Assembly (NCBI RefSeq): GCF_019083995.1
Contig: NZ_JAHRCU010000023.1
Span: forward strand, 1-64,000
DNA: 64,000 bases
From: Roseococcus sp. SDR
Lineage (GTDB): Bacteria; Pseudomonadota; Alphaproteobacteria; Acetobacterales; Acetobacteraceae
Direction: 5' to 3'
Part shown: piece by piece, positions 45,057 through 52,433 of the stretch
Numbering within the stretch: the stretch's first letter is position 1
Layout of the letters: each line of letters opens with the position of its first letter
Program-made: the position numbers and the translations under genes
The notes under the pieces: model-generated
Seen by the model: the letters and a program-made list of their open reading frames with translations, nothing else
What the model was told of the DNA's origin: nothing
The model's database searches: none

Positions 45057-47549
45057 TCAGCCCGTCGCTACGCCCATAAAGCCGCGATGGAAGCGGTGGT
45101 AGGAGTGCTTTTTGTTCTCCCGTTTACTCTGCTCTTTGGCCCAAATCCGAATTTCGCGGTCTCTCTCCGCTTCAACGGCCTTGGCCTCTTCCTCCACTGT
45201 CGGGACGTGCATGACCAGCACGGAGAAGGCCAGCGGCTCTGTGCGGCGGAACTCCTCCAGTCCCTGCCGCCAGTCTCTGCCGCGCAGGATGCGGATGAGC
45301 TTCTTCCAATTCGTGGCCCACCAGTCCTGGGTGCCAGGCACCGTGCTTGGGTCGGGCTCTGCTGGCATGGTCAGGACAGGGTTGGGCATCCGCCCCACAG
45401 AATGCGCCCAGGTCACGTAGGAGCGGTCCTGAGCGGTCATCCGTGCCTCCGCAACCTGAGACGCCTCAAAAACTCTCAGCGCCTTCCTGTACGGCTCCAG
45501 AACGGCTTCCGCAGCATCGTGGAACGCGGCGGGGTCGCCAGGCACGTCGCAGAGCTTCCAGCGCAGGGCCACACCAGCCCCCGAAATCCAGGCATGAATC
45601 TTACGCCGCTTCCCCGTGCGCCCCTCGTTCGCCCAACTTGGGGGTGGGAGTGGGCCGAGCGGGATGGGGATGGTTGGGTCCAGAATGCGGTCTGGGGCCT
45701 GCTGACGCCCTGGTCGGCGCGGTTCGCGCGCGGACGTAATGACCTCAACAGAGAAATCAGGAATCTGATTCCCAGTACCAACCTCAGAGTTAGAGAGTAC
45801 TACCTCCCTATGGACTACCAACTCCTTTAGAGGTGCACACGGAGTAGCCAGGCTGTTTTGCGGTTTTCTGCGGCTTTCAGTGTGATGAATTGTCAACCCA
45901 ATCGTGTATTTCTTGACCCAGGCCTCGGACCTGCTCACAGCCTCTGCGGTCGCTCTGATGGAAGCTCCTTTGGCTCTCATCGCGTGTGCGCGAGAGATGA
46001 CTTCAGCCGTCTCGGCCGCGAGGTCAGCGCGGGTCTTCCTTCCCGACTGCTTGCGTTTCGCCTGTAGTCGTGCGGCGCGGTCACCGAGGCCCCCGAGACC
46101 GAGAGCCTTGCACTCGACCGTGCTGATGCCGAGCAGGCTGCGGATGGTCGCGGGCCTATAGGAGTACATCGGCGACCGCGCCGCGCCCTGCCAATCCACG
46201 GTCTCGCCCGCGCCGTGGCGGTGGATGCGCTCGGTGACCGACCTGTGGGCACCGCTGCCCCACCATTCCTTGTCAAGCCACTCACGGGAGACACAGAGTT
46301 CGGCGACGGCCGTCACGGTCTCGCGGAAGCTGCGGTCTCTCGTTCCTTGTCCATCGAGCGCATAGGCAAGGCACGAATGCAGGGCGAGCATGAACGAGTT
46401 CCGCTGACCCTCAGGAACACCTCCCGCGACGTGCCACGCGCGAAGCTCGGCGTGGTCTTTGCCCCACGCGACGCGGGCGCGGACCCATTCTATGAGGTCG
46501 AGGGTGATGCGGGCGTAGCCCTGCATCAGCGCGCATTTCTCGCGGTGGAGATGGAACGCGGCGCGGTTGCCCAGGATGCTGGTCCGCCTCGCCAGAACCG
46601 CTGCGACATCCAAGGGGAGCACCATCGCCCCTTCGGGTTTCCGCAGTTTTGTAGCCACATCGTCGGGCAGGGTAGGGACCACGAATGGCTCCGAGGCACG
46701 TCGCTTTGCTCTCGGCCTCCTGACTTCCCTTGGCTGTTCTGCCTCGGTGATGAAGGGCGCGAGTTCCGCCAGGACCGCGTCCACGTCGAACTCGTCGGCC
46801 TCGCCGTCGAGAAGCAGCCAGCGCCTGTCACCGAGCGGGTCGTCCATATCCTCGGGCAGGCGGGGCGGGGAGATGTACTGGAGCTGGACGGCGAAGCCCG
46901 TGCGGTGGTCGATGCCACCCTTGCCCATATCGATGCCCGCTGCCTCCATCGCCGCGCGGACCCATCGGTCCAGGCCTTTCAGGATGAGGACGCGTTCGGC
47001 TTCATCCATCGGGCGATTGCCTATGCGCCGCACAGCCGCCGACAGAGTGGCGGGCACCTGGCTCCCCGACCTCACGCAGCAGGACGAGGACCAGGCGTGC
47101 GATGCAGTGGCCACGCGCAGTGATGGGGGCAGGAATCCGTCCATCCATCGAGCGGCGGCCATACTATCCACTCTGGGGTCAAGGCCCTGTAGATTTGGGA
47201 ACTTGTCGCGGTCCTCCGTTAGGACGCGCGATGGCTGGTCCACGATGGTCTTGTCCTTCAGGCGGCGGATGCGTCGGTCCTGGGACGGCTCAGTTAGCGT
47301 GCCAGCAATCAGGGCGGCTGAGGTTTGGCCTGTGGCCAGCCCGACGATTTCGCGATGAAGGTCCGTGATTGAGGTGACGGGGATGGACCGCGCATCGTAC
47401 CACTTCAGCGGCGGAACCTTGTCTTCGAGGGCGCCATCCACGGTTTTTGTGAAGACTTTCCCGAGGAAGGGCGTGGTCGCAGCACCGCTGGCAGGAGTCA
47501 GAACGGTCAGAAGTTCAGTTTTAAGTTGAATTTTGCTATGTGGCGACAC
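45057..47549 (-). CDS. large primase-like replication protein (tentative)
   Basis: 830 residues. The N-terminal part (about 100-260) has RVATASHAWSSS, then a helix near PMDEAERVLILKGLDRWVRAA, then VQLQYISPPRLPEDMDDPLGDRRWLLLDG. This resembles the end of archaeo-eukaryotic primase-type domains found in plasmid and phage replication proteins. A later region (GASIRATAEAVSRSEAWVKKYTIGL) is a helix-turn-helix. No helicase Walker motif is visible. Its place beside the KfrA-like gene fits a replication module. This assignment is a reading by eye and could be wrong. Confidence 0.45.
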   Translation of the reverse strand: MSPHSKIQLKTELLTVLTPASGAATTPFLGKVFTKTVDGALEDKVPPLKWYDARSIPVTSITDLHREIVGLATGQTSAALIAGTLTEPSQDRRIRRLKDKTIVDQPSRVLTEDRDKFPNLQGLDPRVDSMAAARWMDGFLPPSLRVATASHAWSSSCCVRSGSQVPATLSAAVRRIGNRPMDEAERVLILKGLDRWVRAAMEAAGIDMGKGGIDHRTGFAVQLQYISPPRLPEDMDDPLGDRRWLLLDGEADEFDVDAVLAELAPFITEAEQPREVRRPRAKRRASEPFVVPTLPDDVATKLRKPEGAMVLPLDVAAVLARRTSILGNRAAFHLHREKCALMQGYARITLDLIEWVRARVAWGKDHAELRAWHVAGGVPEGQRNSFMLALHSCLAYALDGQGTRDRSFRETVTAVAELCVSREWLDKEWWGSGAHRSVTERIHRHGAGETVDWQGAARSPMYSYRPATIRSLLGISTVECKALGLGGLGDRAARLQAKRKQSGRKTRADLAAETAEVISRAHAMRAKGASIRATAEAVSRSEAWVKKYTIGLTIHHTESRRKPQNSLATPCAPLKELVVHREVVLSNSEVGTGNQIPDFSVEVITSAREPRRPGRQQAPDRILDPTIPIPLGPLPPPSWANEGRTGKRRKIHAWISGAGVALRWKLCDVPGDPAAFHDAAEAVLEPYRKALRVFEASQVAEARMTAQDRSYVTWAHSVGRMPNPVLTMPAEPDPSTVPGTQDWWATNWKKLIRILRGRDWRQGLEEFRRTEPLAFSVLVMHVPTVEEEAKAVEAERDREIRIWAKEQSKRENKKHSYHRFHRGFMGVATG

Positions 47550-47923
47550 GGATACCGCCCAGGGAAATCAGAGTTCCCTTGACTGCATCCCAAGAAAAAA
47601 AGATGGAAAACTTTTCCAATTCCACAGCAAAAGGCTGGACAACAGCCATCACGACCATTACATTTGTGTCAGTGAGGCGCGTCGGGTAGTCCTTCATGTC
47701 TGGTCTTTTCTAGGGATGGTTGAACCACTTGAAGAAACTTGGTTGAGATGATGTGAAAACCTTCTCAATCAGCGCACTTCATAACCCATTATATGCATTG
47801 TACGGCAAAACAAAAGAAAAAAGTGAGTAGCCTTGAAAAATCAAGGCCCCTTAAATTTGGTATTGGAGTGAAGGTAGTAGGGACAAAACTTTGGATTGCG
47901 TCAAGGTTTCAAGGTTACTCCAA
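47550..47923. other. 374-bp AT-rich gap
   Basis: No gene seen. It contains the terminator-like hairpin at 47830-47847 and a weaker TTGAGA/TCTCAA pair near 47,743-47,768. The strong AT bias suggests that it holds promoters for leftward genes, including the primase-like gene. Confidence 0.45.
47830..47847 (-). terminator. terminator-like hairpin after the 47924 gene
   Basis: GCCTTGA-AAAA-TCAAGGC, a perfect 7-bp stem. On the minus strand a T-run (TTTTTT, 47817-47822) follows about 7 bases after the stem. It lies 77 bases after the leftward gene ends. Confidence 0.5.
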
Positions 47924-48961
47924 TCAGAATGGGATATCATCATCGAGCTGCTTGGGGCTTTTGTGAATTGCCTTACGTGGCAGCGGTACATTATTGACAA
48001 TGAATAAGTTCATGACGTCTTCTCGGTCCATAAACATGATTTGGCTACGCTTATGCCTATCTAGGGCCTGCCCTATGAACTCCCTGGCGGCTTTGGTTAT
48101 CTCCCCGCCCGCCGCGATGAATGCATGGTCGACCAAAACCTTTCTGTTCAGTTCGGGGTCGAACACCTCGTGTGCCAACATCATCTGTGCTTGATTCAGA
48201 ATTTCAGATATGTTGGCGTTGCCTTGCTTGGTAATCCCTGAGGCGTCCAACTTTCCCTTCTTTGCTTGAATGCCGAAATAGAGGACATGCTGTGTGGGCA
48301 GAACATAGCGCATCCAAATGTCTTTTCCGAACTCAAGTGCCTTATCCTTGTGTCCGCCCGATGTGATGCGGTGAAAGCCAACTTGCCGCAGCATCGGTAG
48401 AAGTACCTCGCCTATGAACTCGTCCTCAGATGCCTTGTCGAGGTAGGCGGCAAGCTGCGCCCGTTTCTCTTCCTCCTGCCTACTGAACGGACGGTGTGGA
48501 TTGGCAGCACTGGCGATGACGCTTTGAGTTCCGACGTGTCGTAGGTAGCATTTGCCATTATCTGCGTAGAAGGCCTCGTAGCCCTCCCTGCCGAGCGGCA
48601 CATTGATGACTCTCAGCGCGTTTTCGCGCTTTTCAGTGTCGTGAACTGTGCGGTCTCCGAGGTCCATCAGTCGGGTCAGAACTCGCAGGAAAGCGTCGGG
48701 CGGTGTCTTCGCATCGGGCTGAGGCTCGTTGAGGATTTCAGTCAGGGCAGAGGCCACCCAGGCCGCCCGCGTGCTCCCATCATGCCGAAAGTCTGTGTCG
48801 GCATCCCTGAAGAACCGCGTCAGCGCACTGCTTGCGCGGTAGGGGAAAAAGAAAGGGGCGTTCTGGTCGTAGTTGCCACAGACCATGTCAGCCAATTCTT
48901 CGATGCTTCGGTCGCGCCACTTCATGGGCAGGAGCATATCAGGCACGCGGGGTGCCAGCAT
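47924..48961 (-). CDS. putative Mrr-like/PD-(D/E)XK protein with an Abi-type N-terminal region
   Basis: 345 residues. The N-terminal part (about 80-155; FLRVLTRLMDLGDRTVHDTEKRENALRVINVPLGREGYEAFYADNGKCYL) recalls the small domain found in front of abortive-infection AbiJ-type proteins. The second half has LEFGKDIWMRYVLPTQHVLYFGIQAKKGKLDASG, where E, D and QAK could form a PD-(D/E)XK site of the Mrr type, then helices with AHEVFDPELNRKVLVDHAFIAAG. A DNA-cleaving defence role is inferred. No cognate methyltransferase is adjacent. Other ATGs at 48937 and 48925 are possible. Confidence 0.5.
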   Translation of the reverse strand: MLAPRVPDMLLPMKWRDRSIEELADMVCGNYDQNAPFFFPYRASSALTRFFRDADTDFRHDGSTRAAWVASALTEILNEPQPDAKTPPDAFLRVLTRLMDLGDRTVHDTEKRENALRVINVPLGREGYEAFYADNGKCYLRHVGTQSVIASAANPHRPFSRQEEEKRAQLAAYLDKASEDEFIGEVLLPMLRQVGFHRITSGGHKDKALEFGKDIWMRYVLPTQHVLYFGIQAKKGKLDASGITKQGNANISEILNQAQMMLAHEVFDPELNRKVLVDHAFIAAGGEITKAAREFIGQALDRHKRSQIMFMDREDVMNLFIVNNVPLPRKAIHKSPKQLDDDIPF

Positions 48962-48989
48962 ACCAGTGGAAAAGCCCGCTTTGCGCGCC

Positions 48990-48999
48990 AGCGAACTAT
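48990..48999. repeat. AGCGAACTAT motif, copy 3 of 3
   Basis: Located 29 bases before the start of the Mrr-like gene. On its coding strand it reads ATAGTTCGCT, which could include a -10-like ATAGTT. The copy at 33856 lies upstream of another leftward gene. Confidence 0.4.
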
Positions 49000-49148
49000 C
49001 TCAAGTCCGTTGACATGGAGGCGGTGAAGCAATGCGAGCGCGATGCCTCTGTCCCTTGCCTTGTCCCACCAATTGTCCCACTATGCCCGTGGTGAGTGTT
49101 GAAAAATAAGGGCTTACTGGTTTGGCTGGGGGTCCAGGTCCCCAATGC

Positions 49149-49432
49149 TTAACCCTTCTTTTTCTGGTCTCGCATCACCTCGCGTTCCGCCCACCCGATG
49201 ATGCCCTCGACGGTGTGGCTCCAGGCAGGCGGTCGGGGGTGCGAGGGGCCGCGCCTCAGGAACTCGTGCCCTTTAAACTCGTGGGCCACTGTCCGTCTTG
49301 TCCCAGGACTGTCACGTCTTCGCCAAGGAACCGAACCTCCCCCGCCACCCGAGCAATCTCGGCCCTGGGCCGCAGACGCAGCGCTAGAAGGTCCTCTCCC
49401 TCGGCCGTGCGGTGCGCTATGGGATTCCACAT
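49149..49432 (-). pseudogene. frame-broken small ORF opposite the cytosine methyltransferase promoter
   Basis: Two overlapping minus-strand frames look like parts of one protein. The first (from ATG 49432) reads MWNPIAHRTAEGEDLLALRL and on to LGQDGQWPT. The second, in the -1 frame, continues VAHEFKGHEFLRRGPSHPRP to the stop at 49149. A single missing or extra base near 49,280-49,300 would join them into about 94 residues. Two separate tiny genes are also possible. Nothing about its function can be said. Confidence 0.3.
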
Positions 49433-49745
49433 GAAGGATGACCAACCACGCCCTGAATCGCGCTGGATGATTCTCGCTGAGGACGGGCGGCACTCGTGGA
49501 TTGGGAGAGCCACAGACCCCAGTCCGCAGGAGATTGCTGCTGCTGGTAGTGCCCTGGATGGCATGGGCCTGGCTGGTTGGGTTGCGGTATGCCGTGGCGA
49601 TTATTGGTGTGGGGTTGGTGAGCCGGAGGTGATGATTATGCGGAGGGTGACCCTCAGGCATCCCGTGGCAGGGGATGAGGCATCTGCGGTGGAGAGGTGG
49701 AGGGAGGCTAGGCGCACCAGGCTTTCTGGTGTCAGTGATGGTTGA
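49431..49745 (+). CDS. small protein of unknown function upstream of the cytosine methyltransferase
   Basis: 104 residues, compact alpha/beta by eye: RWMILAEDGRHSWIGRATDPSPQEIAAAGSALDGMGLAGWVAVCRGDYW, then VMIMRRVTL. I recall similar short proteins on alphaproteobacterial elements, without a known role. ATG 49419 is an alternative start. Ribosome sites are weak for both. It ends 12 bases before the methyltransferase start, so it may be the first gene of the restriction-modification operon. Confidence 0.5.
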   Translation: MKDDQPRPESRWMILAEDGRHSWIGRATDPSPQEIAAAGSALDGMGLAGWVAVCRGDYWCGVGEPEVMIMRRVTLRHPVAGDEASAVERWREARRTRLSGVSDG

Positions 49746-49757
49746 GGGGTGACAATC

Positions 49758-51017
49758 ATGCGGCCAATCGGAATCGACCTTTTCGCCTGTGCTGGGGGTA
49801 TGTCCCTGGGCTTCGAGCAAGCTGGGTTCGACGTGCGTGTGGCCGTGGAAATCGACCCCGTTCATTGCGCCGTCCATGCGTTCAACTTCCCGAACACGGC
49901 CATCATCTGCAAGTCGGTCTCTGAGGTGTCAGGTGCTGACATCCGAAAGGCTGGGAACATCGGTGATGCAGAGATTGCCGTGGTGTTCGGTGGTGCTCCG
50001 TGTCAGGGCTTCTCGATGATGGGAAAGAGGGTTCTCGATGACCCTCGGAACAGCCTCGTCCTTGATTTCATCCGCATCATCGCGGAACTCCGTCCGAAGC
50101 ACTTCGTGTTCGAGAATGTGAAGGGCATCACCATCGCCCCTCACTCGGCCATCCTCGAAGAGATGGTCGATGCGTTCCTTGAGCATGGATATAAAATCCT
50201 TCAGCCGTGGCGAGTGCTGAATGCCGTGGATTACGGCGTTCCTCAAAAGCGTGAGCGCCTCTTCCTCATCGGAACTCGGACAGGAAACCGCTCACCGCGA
50301 TACCCACGCCCGTCCTTGGAGCGTGTGACGTGCGGGGATGCATTGGGGGACATTCCAAATGCAGAGCATTTCCCTGAACTCGTTCACACGGATTCCGTGA
50401 AGACGCATCTCGGAAACCCATCCAGATACGCCATGAAGATGCGCGGTCTGCTGAACGACGACACCGACTTTTCCCATCCTCGGGTGTGGGACAAAGGGGT
50501 GCTGACGGGCAGCCTGCGGGCATCGCACACTGACCTATCACGAAGCCGATTTCTCGCTACAACACCAGGCGACACTGAACCTGTGAGCCGCTTCTTCAAG
50601 CTGGCTCCCGATGGGTTCTGCAACACGCTACGAGCTGGCACGAACACCGACCGTGGCGCGTTCTCCGCACCCAGGCCCATCCACTACGCCTTCCCTCGAT
50701 GCATCACGGTCAGGGAAGCGCAGCGCCTGCACGGATATCCCGACTGGTTCCGCATGCACGTGACGAAGTGGCACGGGTTCCGTCAGGTCGGGAACAGCGT
50801 TCCGCCTCCCTTGGCTCATGCCGTTGCTTCGTCCGTTATGGCGGCTATGGATGGCAAACCGACACGGCCAACCAAGGCCATCAAGCTTGGTCCTGTGTCC
50901 TTGCTTCAGATGGACCTGACCCAAGCGAGTGAACACTTCAATGTGCAGGGCAGGGCCATCGCTCCGCGCACTCGGAACCGCGACCTGTTTACCGCTACCG
51001 AAGAGGTGGATGCCTAG
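49758..51017 (+). CDS. DNA (cytosine-5-)-methyltransferase
   Basis: 419 residues. The conserved blocks appear in order: IDLFACAGGMSLGF (motif I, about 5-18), VVFGGAPCQGFS (motif IV, catalytic Cys), HFVFENVKG (motif VI), VPQKRERLFLIG (motif VIII), a variable recognition region (about 175-270), and RQVGNSVPPPLA (motif X). GAGGGG lies 8 bases before ATG 49758, and a GTG three codons earlier is less likely. The downstream gene is a probable restriction enzyme, so this should protect its site. Confidence 0.92.
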   Translation: MRPIGIDLFACAGGMSLGFEQAGFDVRVAVEIDPVHCAVHAFNFPNTAIICKSVSEVSGADIRKAGNIGDAEIAVVFGGAPCQGFSMMGKRVLDDPRNSLVLDFIRIIAELRPKHFVFENVKGITIAPHSAILEEMVDAFLEHGYKILQPWRVLNAVDYGVPQKRERLFLIGTRTGNRSPRYPRPSLERVTCGDALGDIPNAEHFPELVHTDSVKTHLGNPSRYAMKMRGLLNDDTDFSHPRVWDKGVLTGSLRASHTDLSRSRFLATTPGDTEPVSRFFKLAPDGFCNTLRAGTNTDRGAFSAPRPIHYAFPRCITVREAQRLHGYPDWFRMHVTKWHGFRQVGNSVPPPLAHAVASSVMAAMDGKPTRPTKAIKLGPVSLLQMDLTQASEHFNVQGRAIAPRTRNRDLFTATEEVDA

Positions 51018-51038
51018 CTAAGCTCCCCATGAGAAATC

Positions 51039-52064
51039 ATGGGGGATGACGTGTCCGACGATATAGAACCGATAGAGATAATACCTGAAGAGGAACCCAC
51101 GTCCGCAAAGGCTGGGAACCTCTACAACAGTGTGATATCGGCCATATTCTTTAAGCACTTCGACCCATCAAATCCAAGTCTTCCAATCCCATTCAATAGA
51201 CGAGAATTGAAGGCTACTGCTATAGCCCTCGGAATGGATGAGGCTGGCAATGATGGTGATATCCTCTATAGCTTTAGATTTCGTAAGCCATTCCCCAAGG
51301 AAATCTTGGATACCCAGCCAGAGGGTTTTGAATGGCGGCTCGACCTGAATGGTCGGAGCAAATACCTCTTCAAGCTGGCAAAGCCTTCCAAAATCATTCC
51401 TGATGTGACCTTGGAGGCCATTAACATTCCTGATGCAACTCCTGAAATCATCAAACAATACTCATTGTCCGATGAACAGGCAGCCTTGGCTATCATCAGA
51501 TACAACAGGCTTCTGGATGTCTTTTTGGCTCTGACGACATCCAGCCTTCAGAACCACCTCAGAACCACGGCCAAGGGGTTTGGTCAGGTCGAGATTGATG
51601 AGGTCTATATCGCCGTCGATTCGGATGGCCTGCGCTACGTGATACCCGTTCAGGCCAAGGGTGGGTCGGACAAGATTTCCGTGGTCCAGACCATGCAGGA
51701 TTTGGCTGTCTGCCAACAAAAATTCCCAGGGACGATTGCTCGACCCGTGTCCGTGCAGATTATGCCAGACGGCAAGCTCTGCATGTTCGAGTTGAAGGTT
51801 GAGGATGATGAGACATTGAGCGTTGTCAGAGAGCGCCACTATGTCCTGTCAGCCGCTCCCACGAATGCGAAACTCGGGGCACGTATGCGGAAGGCCCTGG
51901 GCGACAGGCTGCCGAATCCTGATGAGATGGTGATTGACCCCATGATGGGTTCGGGTCGCAAAGACCTTTCTGTCACCCTCAATTCCATCATCAACAGTGG
52001 TGTGGTGGGTGCGAATCCGCCCTTCACGAAGCCAAAGCGGAAGCGAAGAACCACCGCCAAGTGA
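51039..52064 (+). CDS. putative type II restriction endonuclease
   Basis: 341 residues. GFGQVEIDEVYIAVDSDGLRYVIPVQAKGGSDKISVVQTMQDL gives an Asp/Glu pair followed by QAK, a form of the PD-(D/E)XK active site. The helix after it is typical for restriction enzymes. The C-terminus is Lys/Arg-rich (PKRKRRTTAK). It starts 21 bases after the cytosine methyltransferase on the same strand, the usual arrangement of a type II pair. The recognition sequence is not known. Sequence style is AT-richer than that of the methyltransferase. Confidence 0.7.
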   Translation: MGDDVSDDIEPIEIIPEEEPTSAKAGNLYNSVISAIFFKHFDPSNPSLPIPFNRRELKATAIALGMDEAGNDGDILYSFRFRKPFPKEILDTQPEGFEWRLDLNGRSKYLFKLAKPSKIIPDVTLEAINIPDATPEIIKQYSLSDEQAALAIIRYNRLLDVFLALTTSSLQNHLRTTAKGFGQVEIDEVYIAVDSDGLRYVIPVQAKGGSDKISVVQTMQDLAVCQQKFPGTIARPVSVQIMPDGKLCMFELKVEDDETLSVVRERHYVLSAAPTNAKLGARMRKALGDRLPNPDEMVIDPMMGSGRKDLSVTLNSIINSGVVGANPPFTKPKRKRRTTAK

Positions 52065-52067
52065 GGG

Positions 52068-52110
52068 GATTTGACAACATCTGTTGTCTGAAATGTTGTC
52101 TGAGGTGGTG
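52068..52110. repeat. right arm-type sites (TGTTGTCT repeats)
   Basis: 52068-52090 is identical over 23 bases to 27245-27267 at the other end of the element, and a second TGTTGTCTGA lies at 52094-52103. They directly precede the element's own tRNA-Thr. Confidence 0.7.
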
Positions 52111-52183
52111 GTGCCGCAGGAGGGAATTGAACCCCCGACCCACGCATTACGAATGCGTTGCTCTACCCCTGAGCTACTGCGGC
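52109..52183 (-). tRNA. complete tRNA-Thr(CGT) carried by the element
   Basis: On the minus strand: acceptor GCCGCAG with CTGCGGC, D-arm TAGCTCAGGGGTAGAGCAAC, anticodon arm ACGCA-TTCGTAA-TGCGT (anticodon CGT), T-loop TTCAATT, discriminator A and an encoded CCA (52109-52111). All stems pair. It has the same anticodon as the tRNA gene that the element has split and lies 93 bases inside attR. Confidence 0.93.
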
Positions 52184-52275
52184 CCTTAGCACAACCTGGC
52201 TTTCCGCTCGATAGCACGGAGCGAAACGGACAACAATCTACCAGCAAGATACCCACTCAGACAACAGGTCTTACA

Positions 52276-52292
52276 ACCGATTACGAATCAGT
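52276..52292. repeat. attR
   Basis: On the minus strand this reads ACTGA-TTCGTAA-TCGGT. The left part (ACTGA, loop) is the chromosomal tRNA and the right part (TCGGT) comes from the element. With attL this predicts an attP of ACCGA-TTCGTAA-TCGGT and a chromosomal attB of ACTGA-TTCGTAA-TCAGT. Confidence 0.85.
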
Positions 52293-52317
52293 TGCTCTAC
52301 CCCTGAGCTAAGTCGGC
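52281..52317 (-). pseudogene. 5' half of the split tRNA-Thr(CGT)
   Basis: Minus strand: acceptor strand GCCGACT, D-arm TAGCTCAGGGGTAGAGCAAC, stem strand ACTGA and anticodon loop TTCGTAA. It then runs into element DNA with no variable region or T-arm. Joined to 27,060-27,104 it makes a perfect tRNA-Thr. Confidence 0.9.
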
Positions 52318-52433
52318 GCCCTTGGTGGCGCGGTGCATAGCGCCAGCGGCGCCGCCTGTCCATCGCCCTGGGTGACCTTTCCTGTCTTCGCAGCCGGCAT
52401 GCGTGACCCTATGTCAGCGGCACCCTCGGACGG

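Larger units (their letters stand above)
27096..52289. mobile_element. integrative and mobilisable element inserted in tRNA-Thr(CGT)
   Basis: The element is bounded by an 11-base direct core GATTACGAATC (27096-27106 and 52279-52289) inside a split tRNA. It encodes a tyrosine recombinase at the left end, a serine recombinase, MobC-like and relaxase genes, a KfrA-like protein and a primase-like protein, plus methyltransferases and nucleases. Base composition is lower and more varied than in the flanks, with AT-rich patches at about 36,400-37,380, 43,870-44,160 and 47,550-47,920. It has no type IV secretion genes, so transfer would need a helper. Confidence 0.88.

Noticed and set aside
27247-52289. 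Reading the whole region as a prophage
   Set aside because: There are no capsid, tail, terminase or lysis genes. Relaxase, MobC-like and KfrA-like genes point to a mobilisable element instead.
52112-52317. Explaining the two tRNA-like sequences at the right end as a simple tandem tRNA duplication
   Set aside because: The right-hand one lacks all sequence after the anticodon loop, and its exact partner half is 25 kb away at the other end of the element, so a split is the better explanation.
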